Program-made: the position numbers and the translations under genes
Assembly (NCBI GenBank): GCA_964540655.1
Contig: CAZINR010000006.1
Location: forward strand, 1 to 36,865
DNA length: 36,865 nucleotides
Source of the DNA: CAZQBY01 sp964540655
GTDB taxonomy: Archaea > Altiarchaeota > Altiarchaeia > JAFGQM01
Direction: 5' to 3'
In this document: positions 24,460 through 30,516 of the stretch, piece by piece
How the letters are laid out: each line of letters begins with the position of its first letter
Position numbering within the stretch: the first letter of the stretch is position 1
The notes under the pieces: generated by a model
Database searches by the model: none
Seen by the model: only the letters and a program-made list of their open reading frames with translations
Told to the model about the DNA's origin: nothing

Positions 24460-24499
24460 ATGTCAGGGAGATGTTTGCCCGGATTAAGCTCCCTGGCAT
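24460..24499 (-). ncRNA. stable hairpin, possible small RNA
   Basis: Bases 24460-24470 pair with 24489-24499 (11 bp, one G-U) around an 18-base loop. Shorter flanking pairing (GGT/CCG with CGG/ACC) extends it. On the minus strand a T-rich run (CTCTTTTATT) follows at about 24441-24430. It lies between tRNA-Lys and the Cys-rich gene. I could not place it in a known family; an H/ACA guide was considered but no ACA box is present. Confidence 0.3.
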
Positions 24500-24539
24500 G
24501 AGTCGGCACCGTCCGAGGCTAACTATGTGGAGATGAGGA

Positions 24540-24614
24540 TGGGCCCGACGGGATTCGAACCCGCGACTCCCTGGTTAAAAGCCAGGTGCTCTGACCAGAC
24601 TGAGCTACGAGCCC
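24540..24614 (-). tRNA. tRNA-Lys (UUU)
   Basis: A complete cloverleaf: acceptor GGGCTCG/CGGGCCC, D stem GCTC/GAGC, anticodon stem CCTGG/CCAGG with loop CTTTTAA, T arm GCGGG-TTCGAAT-CCCGT, discriminator A. There is no intron and CCA is not encoded. Confidence 0.95.
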
Positions 24615-24679
24615 AAGACGGTTTCCAATCTTCTGTTTTCAGTCTTGGAGCGTGTAATTAGCTCAATCTCGCATAAAAA

Positions 24680-24756
24680 CAAGACTGAAGACCTGCAAAG
24701 CCTCGACAATACAAGACTGAAGACCTGCAAGCCTCGACAATACAAGACTGAAGACC
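24680..24756. repeat. tandem 31/32-bp repeat, 2.5 copies
   Basis: Copies begin at 24680, 24712 and 24743; each starts CAAGACTGAAGACCTGCA, and the third is cut after 14 bases. The first two differ by one inserted A. CAGTCTTG, the inverse of the repeat start, also lies just upstream near 24640. The repeat lies between the two tRNA genes and has no coding sense. Confidence 0.9.
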
Positions 24757-24824
24757 GAAGTAGACCGGCCGGGATGCCGAGGTGGACACCACCTTCCCGC
24801 ATATGACTTCGGCATAAGGCCGGT
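24756..24824. other. folded segment behind a duplicated tRNA-Ala 3' end
   Basis: Bases 24756-24775 repeat the tRNA-Ala 3' end and trailer (24848-24867) with one mismatch in 20. From 24764 to 24824 three nested perfect stems follow: ACCGGCC/GGCCGGT, ATGCCGA/TCGGCAT, and GGTGG/CCACC around a three-base loop, with a 15-base bulge on one side. It could be a small RNA, a tRNA remnant or the scar of a mobile element. Confidence 0.6.
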
Positions 24825-24852
24825 ACACGAGACCAAGCCGATGCGAACGAAG

Positions 24853-24977
24853 TGGACCGGCCGGGATTCGAACCCGGGGCCTCCTGCTTATCTGAACCTT
24901 TCTTTTCGTCAACGTTTTCTTTTCGAAAGAAAAGGTTGTGCAAAGCAGGCGATCTAACCGGACTGATCTACCGGCCC
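24853..24977 (-). tRNA. tRNA-Ala (UGC) with a 50-nt intron
   Basis: Acceptor GGGCCGG/CCGGTCC includes the G3-U70 pair that identifies alanine tRNAs. The D stem is GATC/GATC, the anticodon stem CCTGC/GCAGG, the T arm CCGGG-TTCGAAT-CCCGG, discriminator A; no encoded CCA. The anticodon TGC is at 24942-24940. An intron (24889-24938) follows position 37. A TATA element at 25003-25010 lies 26-33 bp upstream. Confidence 0.95.
24889..24938 (-). other. tRNA-Ala intron with bulge-helix-bulge
   Basis: The junctions form a perfect bulge-helix-bulge. The central helix TTTG/CAGA is flanked by three-base bulges CAC (cut CA|C) and TAA (cut TA|A), then a 14-pair inner stem (one mismatch) starting AACCTTT. 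This is the canonical 37/38 site of archaeal tRNA splicing endonuclease. Confidence 0.92.
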
Positions 24978-25002
24978 GCGCGGCTTATATTTCCTGTTCG
25001 AC

Positions 25003-25010
25003 CTATAAAA
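25003..25010. promoter_or_regulatory. TATA element between tRNA-Ala and hxlB
   Basis: CTATAAAA lies 26-33 bp before the tRNA-Ala 5' end on the minus strand (TTTTATAG) and about 47 bp before the hxlB ATG on the plus strand. It can serve both directions. Confidence 0.5.
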
Positions 25011-25053
25011 GCCAGCATCCTTTTTATTGTTCATCTCCTTAAACTAAAATGCC

Positions 25054-25650
25054 ATGAGCGAGAAAGTCCTTAAGCACACTGTGCGCGGCATAGCCAATTT
25101 CGCGATAAACGCGGTCGAGAGCGTCGATGAGAAGGTCGTGGAGAAGCTATTGAACGGCATATTGTCCGCGCGCAGGATATTCATATACGGCGCTGGGAGG
25201 AGCGGCCTGGCGGCCCGCGCGTTCGCGATGAGGCTGGTTCATTTGGACATACAGACCTATGTCATAGGGGAGACGATAACCCCCTCCACTCACAAGAAGG
25301 ATTTGTTCGTCTGCATATCCGGCAGCGGGGAGACGTCGTCGGCCATAGACTACGCCCGCTCTGCCAAGAAGGCAGGGGTCAAGATAGTCGCCATAACCTC
25401 TTATCCCAAATCCACTCTGGGCAAGATGGCAGATTTGGTACTGGTGATAAAGGGCAAGACCAAACTGGACGTGTCCAAAGAAGACTATGAGAAGCGGCAG
25501 ATAGAGGGGCAAAGCGTCACGCTAGCCCCCATGGGGACGCTGTTCGAGGACACTGCCATGATATTCTTCGACGGCCTCATAGCCGAGCTGATGCAGCGTC
25601 TCGGCAAGGACGAGAGGCAGATGATACTCAAGCACACCAGCGTAGAATAA
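25054..25650 (+). CDS. hxlB: 6-phospho-3-hexuloisomerase (PHI)
   Basis: The product is 198 residues. It interconverts 3-hexulose 6-phosphate and fructose 6-phosphate; in archaea this is the reverse ribulose-monophosphate route that supplies ribulose 5-phosphate when the pentose pathway is missing. It has a SIS domain with FIYGAGRSGLAARAFAMRL, a GETITPS loop, CISGSGETSS and the C-terminal MGTLFEDTAMIFFDG, which is characteristic of PHI rather than KpsF/GutQ. The partner hexulose-phosphate synthase (HPS) is neither fused nor nearby. The CorA-like gene begins 2 bases after its stop. Confidence 0.92.
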   Translation: MSEKVLKHTVRGIANFAINAVESVDEKVVEKLLNGILSARRIFIYGAGRSGLAARAFAMRLVHLDIQTYVIGETITPSTHKKDLFVCISGSGETSSAIDYARSAKKAGVKIVAITSYPKSTLGKMADLVLVIKGKTKLDVSKEDYEKRQIEGQSVTLAPMGTLFEDTAMIFFDGLIAELMQRLGKDERQMILKHTSVE

Positions 25651-25652
25651 AA

Positions 25653-26570
25653 ATGAAGTTCGTCGGACTCTTCGGAGGGGAGTTCAAGATTCTGGAGGAC
25701 GTCAGCCCTGAGAAAATCAGCGACTTGGAGTCGGACTTCTCCTGGATAGACATCGACCGCCTCGACCCGCAGACGGAGGTGGCTCTGAAGAAGAAGTACG
25801 GTGTGAAATCAATAAACGAGTCGGGCTTCCCCGCCATAACCCGGTATGATGGGTATGACCTGGTGCTGGTCAACTATTTTGAGAATCTTTCGAAGAAGGA
25901 GCTCCAGATACTGATATCGGAGAAGTTCATCATAACCCTGCACCAGGGAGCCGATTCGGTCTGCGACGAGACCATGGCTTCGCTCAACGAGATGCTGATA
26001 TCCGGAAACTTCAACTCCGACATGGTGTTCCACGGCCTCATGGTAACCCTGGTCAAGAGGCACGCGGACCACCTGCGCGCGCTGCATGCCTCCCTCAGGA
26101 CGATGAACAACCAGCTGAGGCAGGGCCTCACAGAGCTTGCATACCTGTTCCAGCTGAATAGGGCCGCAAACCAGCTCAACCGGGTCTTCTACGCCAATAA
26201 ATTCCAGCTGATGGATATAGTCCTCGGCGCGATAGAACTCAAAGGCCTGCATGATCCCGGATCCCTCTCTTACCTGTACGAGAAGATGAACTCCCTCGTG
26301 AAGGGTGCGGAGGGGTTCTCCGAGCTTACCGACATATACGTCAATTCAGCAGTGCCCTTCATATGGGACCAGCTCAACCGGACAAGGCGCATGGCCACAG
26401 GCGTCGGTATGTTCGCGGCGTCTTTAGCCGCTTCGGCACTGTTTTACATATTCGCGCCGCCCAATCTCCTGGAGATGGACAACATGTTCATAGTCGCCGG
26501 CATAGTGGCCCTGGGAAGCATACTGGCGCTCACGATGACCATGAGGAAGCCCAAACTCAGGATTTTATGA
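25653..26570 (+). CDS. CorA-like membrane protein without the GMN motif
   Basis: The product is 305 residues. The N-terminal alpha/beta domain, the long central helices (about 120-245) and two C-terminal transmembrane helices (about 248-268 and 276-298) follow the plan of CorA magnesium/cobalt channels. The GMN signature between the two helices, which forms the selectivity filter in true CorA, is missing: the loop reads FAPPNLLEMDNM. The protein may carry another ion, be a regulator, or be a divergent relative such as ZntB-like proteins, which keep a similar motif. It overlaps the fibrillarin gene by 14 bases at the end. Confidence 0.75.
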   Translation: MKFVGLFGGEFKILEDVSPEKISDLESDFSWIDIDRLDPQTEVALKKKYGVKSINESGFPAITRYDGYDLVLVNYFENLSKKELQILISEKFIITLHQGADSVCDETMASLNEMLISGNFNSDMVFHGLMVTLVKRHADHLRALHASLRTMNNQLRQGLTELAYLFQLNRAANQLNRVFYANKFQLMDIVLGAIELKGLHDPGSLSYLYEKMNSLVKGAEGFSELTDIYVNSAVPFIWDQLNRTRRMATGVGMFAASLAASALFYIFAPPNLLEMDNMFIVAGIVALGSILALTMTMRKPKLRIL

Positions 26571-27195
26571 GAACGTACATGCGATGGTCCTTGTCATAGG
26601 GCTCGAGCCTTATCCTCTCCAGAACCTCGAACGAGGAGGAAAGGTTCTGTTCCTCTTTTTTGAATGTCTCCGCCGGCCTCTTTACCGAGTCTATGCTGCG
26701 CGCCTTTATGCAGACCATGGCATGATCTCCCTTTTGCAGGAATGCCTTCGCATTCCTGGCGAGTATCTCGGACTGGTCCGGCTGGGCCACGTCCTGGTAT
26801 ATCACATCCACATCCCCCACTAGGTATTGGTAGTCCTCAGGCCTGCGCGCATCCTGAAGCAGAGGCGTTATGTTATCCCTCCTCTTCGCCAGCTTCAGCA
26901 GCTTCCGCATCGAGGTCTCGGAGAACTCGAGGGCGTAGACATGCCCGTTGGACGCAATGTCCGACAGGTGGCTGACCGTCGTTCCGGTAGATGCTCCCAA
27001 ATAGAGAATATTAGAGGTCTTGTGAAACGGGAAGCTCTTGAGGCCGTTCAGTATTGCTGCGGCGAGCTTGCTGCGATGGGGGTTCCAGGAGCGGTAGCCG
27101 TCTTTAATCTCTTCACCGTAGACGCTGCCCTGGACCAGGGCTTTCGTGTACAGCGCCTTGCCTGAGCGGTAGACTCCGGGGAAGATCTCTTTCAT
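26557..27195 (-). CDS. flpA: fibrillarin-like rRNA/tRNA 2'-O-methyltransferase
   Basis: The product is 212 residues. It is the methyltransferase of box C/D ribonucleoproteins; it methylates ribose 2'-OH at guide-selected sites together with Nop5 and L7Ae. It has a short N-terminal beta domain (EIFPGVYRSG), then RSWNPHRSKLAAAILNGL, the SAM loop ILYLGASTGTTVSHLSD, the VIYQDVAQPDQ motif with catalytic Asp, and a family-type C terminus (LEPYDKDH). ATG 27195 matches the usual MKE-FPG start; ATG 27219 would add eight residues. Nop5, its partner, is at the far end of the window rather than adjacent. Confidence 0.95.
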   Translation of the reverse strand: MKEIFPGVYRSGKALYTKALVQGSVYGEEIKDGYRSWNPHRSKLAAAILNGLKSFPFHKTSNILYLGASTGTTVSHLSDIASNGHVYALEFSETSMRKLLKLAKRRDNITPLLQDARRPEDYQYLVGDVDVIYQDVAQPDQSEILARNAKAFLQKGDHAMVCIKARSIDSVKRPAETFKKEEQNLSSSFEVLERIRLEPYDKDHRMYVLIKS

Positions 27196-27224
27196 GCCCT
27201 TATTCCTGTAAGGGAGCATAAAAG

Positions 27225-27896
27225 CTATGTTCGCCTCACCCTCGCAACGAATTCCATCGGCGCGATGGTGTCGGGGTGCTGCTCGAGGTTGGACATCGCC
27301 CGAATGCGCCGCAGGATTTCAGCCTCCTGCCGTGTCTGCGCGCCCTTCCTGAGCAGCCTTGTCGCTTCAATCCTCATCCTCGCATGCCTCGACATAGGCA
27401 GACTTGGGTCCACAGGCCTCGACTCCGAGGGCTCGAACCCGTTCTTCCTCACGAGCTCCTTTGAGTCCGCCTCGGCGTGCTTGGAGTGGACTACCCTCAG
27501 CTCCCCTCCAGGCCTAAGCCTGCGCCTCAGCAGCTCCAGTATCCTCCTGCTGTCACCGCCCCTTGCCTCATCGCTGGCCAGGAAGAACTCCATCCTGGCG
27601 GCGCTTATGGAGCTGGGCGGCAATATCCGGAGGACCTCCTGGGCTTTTGCCCGCACCAGCCGCAGGTTCTCCAGCCTTTCGGCCGCCCTGAGCGCCCCCT
27701 CGCTGAGCTCCGGGTCCGCGCCCAGGAAGTGCTTGTGGGGCTCGGCCCTGGCCCTTTGGATAATAGCCTCGGCGCCCTCCCCGCAGGCCGCCTCGAAGTG
27801 GTAGCCGCCCTCCGGTATGCGCCTGATTCTACCGGTCGGGTCTATGCGGCCGGGCAGTCTTGGGGATGGTCTTTTGTGTCCGCTACCGCGCGCCAT
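27225..27896 (-). CDS. methyltransferase-like protein next to fibrillarin
   Basis: The product is 223 residues. A basic head (about 1-30, many Arg, Pro, Gly) is followed by a Rossmann-like region: EAACGEGAEAI as SAM motif I (about 35-45), an Asp after strand 2 (FLGADP), NLRLVRAKAQEVL, and RPGGELRVVHSK as a late strand. The order resembles TrmB-type class I methyltransferases, but the NFPDPWPK signature of TrmB is not there. A helical tail (about 170-223) is unassigned. The start is supported by a TATA-like element at 27918-27926, about 25 bp ahead. Substrate unknown; the neighbouring fibrillarin makes an RNA target plausible but not shown. Confidence 0.6.
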   Translation of the reverse strand: MARGSGHKRPSPRLPGRIDPTGRIRRIPEGGYHFEAACGEGAEAIIQRARAEPHKHFLGADPELSEGALRAAERLENLRLVRAKAQEVLRILPPSSISAARMEFFLASDEARGGDSRRILELLRRRLRPGGELRVVHSKHAEADSKELVRKNGFEPSESRPVDPSLPMSRHARMRIEATRLLRKGAQTRQEAEILRRIRAMSNLEQHPDTIAPMEFVARVRRT

Positions 27897-27919
27897 AGGT
27901 AACTTTGCCGAAAAACAGA

Positions 27920-28240
27920 TTAAAACTCGCCTATCTTCGCCTGGACCTTGCCTGACCTCTGCAGCTCCCCGCGCAGCCAGCCCATGACGTTCTGCACGAC
28001 AGTGTCCACCTGCGCTTCGGAGAGCTTCTTGTCTTTGGGAATGGAGAACTCGCGCTCCAGGCTCTCCCTGTCCTCGACCCCTATCGCGCGCATGGCTTTG
28101 AAGACCGGGTGGCCCTCGTCCGGGATCGGCTCTCCGTTGACCAGCTTGGTCCTGACGAAATGGTAGGCGGCCTCTTTGGTCTTCTCTATGCCCGCCGCCT
28201 GCACGAAATCAATCTCCTTCTGGCTCAGGTGCTCGACCAT
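27920..28240 (-). CDS. small soluble protein of unknown function (106 aa)
   Basis: The product is 106 residues from ATG 28240; a TTG at 28243 would add one. It is charged and mostly helical, with no signal or membrane helix. I recognise no domain. The repeated acidic/basic pattern (FVQAAGIEKTKEAAYHFVRTKL) suggests a helical bundle. A TATA element (28261-28270) stands about 26 bp before the start, so the transcript is probably leaderless. It is followed by the methyltransferase-like gene. Confidence 0.55.
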   Translation of the reverse strand: MVEHLSQKEIDFVQAAGIEKTKEAAYHFVRTKLVNGEPIPDEGHPVFKAMRAIGVEDRESLEREFSIPKDKKLSEAQVDTVVQNVMGWLRGELQRSGKVQAKIGEF

Positions 28241-28260
28241 CAAGTATCTAATGGAGAAAG

Positions 28261-28270
28261 GTTTAAAAAG
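28261..28270 (-). promoter_or_regulatory. TATA box of the 106-aa gene
   Basis: CTTTTTAAAC on the minus strand is centred about 26 bp before the ATG at 28240. Confidence 0.4.
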
Positions 28271-28273
28271 CTT

Positions 28274-29155
28274 TTAAACTGCGCGCCTTCTTGCCCGCCC
28301 GATGGCCCTTGCGGCGAAAGACCTAGGCGGAACCCTGGCTTCGGTGGGATGAGTCACCCGGTTCAGACCGCCTATTTTCCTCATGAACTCCCATGAGCTA
28401 TGCTCCAGTCCCCTGGACATCCTCTCGAGCATCGACGGCTTTCTTGGCTTCTTGGAAGAGAGGTTGTTGCCCCTTCCAAGTCTTGCCATCTCTCTGACAG
28501 TGAAAGGCCTCAGCGCGGTCAGCCGGTCTAAATCCCTCGCCCTGGCATGTCTTCCTTCGGCAACCCTCGTGACGGTCTCCGCGGCCATCACGTCGGCCCC
28601 GGCCTCGTGGGCGGTGTGGGCCAGGTAGTTCGCCCAGAACAGCGGATTCTTCCTGACCCGCTCTTTTGCCACTTCCCTCGCGTCCGCCCCTCTGAACTTG
28701 CCGCTGCTGGTCAACAGCCTGCTTAGATATTTCTCAGCCACGTTCGTGTTGTCGCGCAGGTATCGGGTCATGCGCGCCTCATAGTCTATGACCTTGAAGT
28801 AGTCGTGGGCCAGCTCATGCGATACGGTATGCAGGGCCTTCTCCGCCGCCTCCCTTGCTCTTCTGTCCTTCGACTCCAGACCCTTGAGCTTCTCGAGGGT
28901 CGCTGTAGGGACGTAGACAGTCGCCGGCCCGATGTATTTGTGCCCTCTGGCGTCTATGATTACATGGTGCACGTTCTGTCCTTCGAGCTTCCAACCCCTC
29001 CCGCCCTTCAGCTCTTCCACGGGCCTGAAGCGCGTCTGGCCGACCATCCTCTCGAACATCCTCTTCTGCCAGCTGTCGGATATCTGGCCCCCCAAGGCGT
29101 CGACTATCTTGTCGTAGAGTATTCCCCGATGCTTCTTCGTCCGCAGCCTGACCAT
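28274..29155 (-). CDS. probable zinc metallopeptidase (HExxH ... ExxAD)
   Basis: The product is 293 residues, basic, without a signal peptide or membrane helix. The sequence HTVSHELAHDYFKV contains HExxH (His 113, Glu 114, His 117). A second motif 70 residues later, HEAGADVMAAE, gives E184-x-x-A-D, the layout of the third zinc ligand in gluzincins such as M48 and related families. The N-terminal part (1-100) and the very basic C-terminal tail (about 240-293, many Arg) are unassigned; the tail may bind nucleic acid or ribosomes. I do not recognise a named family. It has its own promoter, since a TATA-like TTTTAGTAG lies about 28 bp upstream. It sits between the fibrillarin group and the condensin operon. 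Confidence 0.65.
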   Translation of the reverse strand: MVRLRTKKHRGILYDKIVDALGGQISDSWQKRMFERMVGQTRFRPVEELKGGRGWKLEGQNVHHVIIDARGHKYIGPATVYVPTATLEKLKGLESKDRRAREAAEKALHTVSHELAHDYFKVIDYEARMTRYLRDNTNVAEKYLSRLLTSSGKFRGADAREVAKERVRKNPLFWANYLAHTAHEAGADVMAAETVTRVAEGRHARARDLDRLTALRPFTVREMARLGRGNNLSSKKPRKPSMLERMSRGLEHSSWEFMRKIGGLNRVTHPTEARVPPRSFAARAIGRARRRAV

Positions 29156-29197
29156 CCTATTAATCTAGATTGAAGCTACTAAAACCTTGTTTGTATC

Positions 29198-29809
29198 TTA
29201 CTCCTCGCTACTCTCTCTCGAGTCGCCCTCATCTTCCTCTAGCATATCCGCGTCTTTTTCAGGCCCCTCCTCAGGCGCCTCTATCATCTCGTCCAGCTTC
29301 TTCTGCCGTTCCTCCAGTATCTTCGAGCCCAGCTCCGGCTCCCACTTGGCGCCCTCCGGTATGGCGAAGTACTTCCTGAACTTGCCCGTCGTCATGAGCA
29401 GCTTGCTGCGGCCCTTCTTCTTGGTCTTTATGAACTCCTTCTTGCGCAGTTCCTTGATGTAGTCGTAGGCCCGGTTGCCGATTATGTCCACCACCTTGCT
29501 CTGCAGTATTGGCTGCTTGTAAGCTATTATCGCCAAGGCCTTTATCACCGCCGGGCTCAGCTCCGGCTCCGGGGCCAGGTAGTAGACGCGGTCCCTTATC
29601 TCCGGCGCTATCTCCAGCCGATACCTCCTGTTGACCTCGCTGAGTATGACCCCGCCGTCCCTTTGGTCGTATTCCCTCTTGAGCTCGTCCACGGCTTCCT
29701 TGACTGCCTTGACCGACCCGCTGGAGACTACGCGTGACAGATCTTCGACACTCATCCATCGGCCGGACATGAACAAGGCCGCTTCGATTATCTTCTTGCT
29801 TCGGTCCAC
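29198..29809 (-). CDS. scpB: ScpB, condensin winged-helix subunit
   Basis: The product is 203 residues. ScpB dimers bind ScpA in the SMC condensin that organises and segregates the chromosome. Two winged-helix domains are seen (IIEAALFMSGRWMSVEDL, and IKALAIIAYKQPILQSKVVDI with GNRAYDYIKEL), plus an acidic Glu/Asp-rich tail of about 35 residues. Start choice: the frame runs to 29929, inside scpA, but GTG 29809, two bases after the scpA stop, gives a family-like N terminus. No ATG fits without losing the first helix. Last gene of smc-scpA-scpB. Confidence 0.9.
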   Translation of the reverse strand: MDRSKKIIEAALFMSGRWMSVEDLSRVVSSGSVKAVKEAVDELKREYDQRDGGVILSEVNRRYRLEIAPEIRDRVYYLAPEPELSPAVIKALAIIAYKQPILQSKVVDIIGNRAYDYIKELRKKEFIKTKKKGRSKLLMTTGKFRKYFAIPEGAKWEPELGSKILEERQKKLDEMIEAPEEGPEKDADMLEEDEGDSRESSEE

Positions 29810-29811
29810 TC

Positions 29812-30516
29812 TCAGCTGGGTGATAGGAATATGTCTCCGAAGAGTTCCTTCTGCTCCATCTTTATCTTCTCTTTGTGGGCCAGGTGCAGGACAGGAATCA
29901 GGTGCGCGACAACGGTCTCCCTCTTCCACTCTTCTACAAGATGCTTGAAGGTGGTCTTCTCGCCCTTCGCGAGCCTTTTGATGTCCCGGTATACCTCGCG
30001 CATTATGCGCTCCATGTTCTTCTTGGATATCTGCACCTCGACCTGCCTCTCCTCCACCGATCGCCTGCGCTTCTCCTTCTTCTCGACCTGCCCTATTATG
30101 CGCTTCAAAAATACCATCAGCTCCGGGAGTGTGACCTTCCTCTTGGGTATGCGGCGCACATAGAGCGTGGGCTCGTCAAGAGAGGACGGAGGAAGGTTCT
30201 CATCCTCCACCGCTTCGTCGAAATCCGCGACCGGCTCTTCGGCCTCTTTATCCTCCTCCATGGAAAGGTTCTCCTCGAACACGAAGGTCTGGCCGGAGAC
30301 GACATCGCTCTTGAGCTTCAGCAGGACCGCCCCCACCAGGACGACAGTCCCCGGGACCTCGAAGTCGACCATCTTTATCTCCCTCACCTTGCCCAGGTAG
30401 GAATCGGCCAGCTGGCCCACGTTGATGTCCCATGGGTTGAACTCCTCTGTTGTGACTATGTCGTAGATTATGTTCTTCCAGTAAGTCCCGCTCTCAGCGC
30501 TCTCCACTATGTTCAT
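29812..30516 (-). CDS. scpA: ScpA, condensin kleisin subunit
   Basis: The product is 234 residues. It is the kleisin that links the two SMC heads. An N-terminal helix region (YDIVTTEEFNPWDINVGQLADSYL) that binds the SMC neck and a C-terminal winged helix (KTTFKHLVEEW, ... VVAHLIPVLHLAHKEKI) that binds the SMC cap are both recognisable, joined by an acidic linker (about 84-112). The start overlaps the smc stop by ATGA, so translation is coupled. Confidence 0.93.
   Translation of the reverse strand: MNIVESAESGTYWKNIIYDIVTTEEFNPWDINVGQLADSYLGKVREIKMVDFEVPGTVVLVGAVLLKLKSDVVSGQTFVFEENLSMEEDKEAEEPVADFDEAVEDENLPPSSLDEPTLYVRRIPKRKVTLPELMVFLKRIIGQVEKKEKRRRSVEERQVEVQISKKNMERIMREVYRDIKRLAKGEKTTFKHLVEEWKRETVVAHLIPVLHLAHKEKIKMEQKELFGDIFLSPS

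Noticed and set aside
24460..24499. H/ACA guide RNA
   Set aside because: A two-stem shape with an internal loop can be drawn, but no ACA box or K-turn was found at the required place.
24680..24756. CRISPR-like array
   Set aside because: The copies are directly adjacent without spacers, and only 2.5 copies exist; no cas genes are in the window.
24605..24943. Minus-strand frame running through the tRNA region
   Set aside because: It overlaps the tRNA-Ala gene, its intron and the tandem repeats; the coding appearance is an effect of the repeats.
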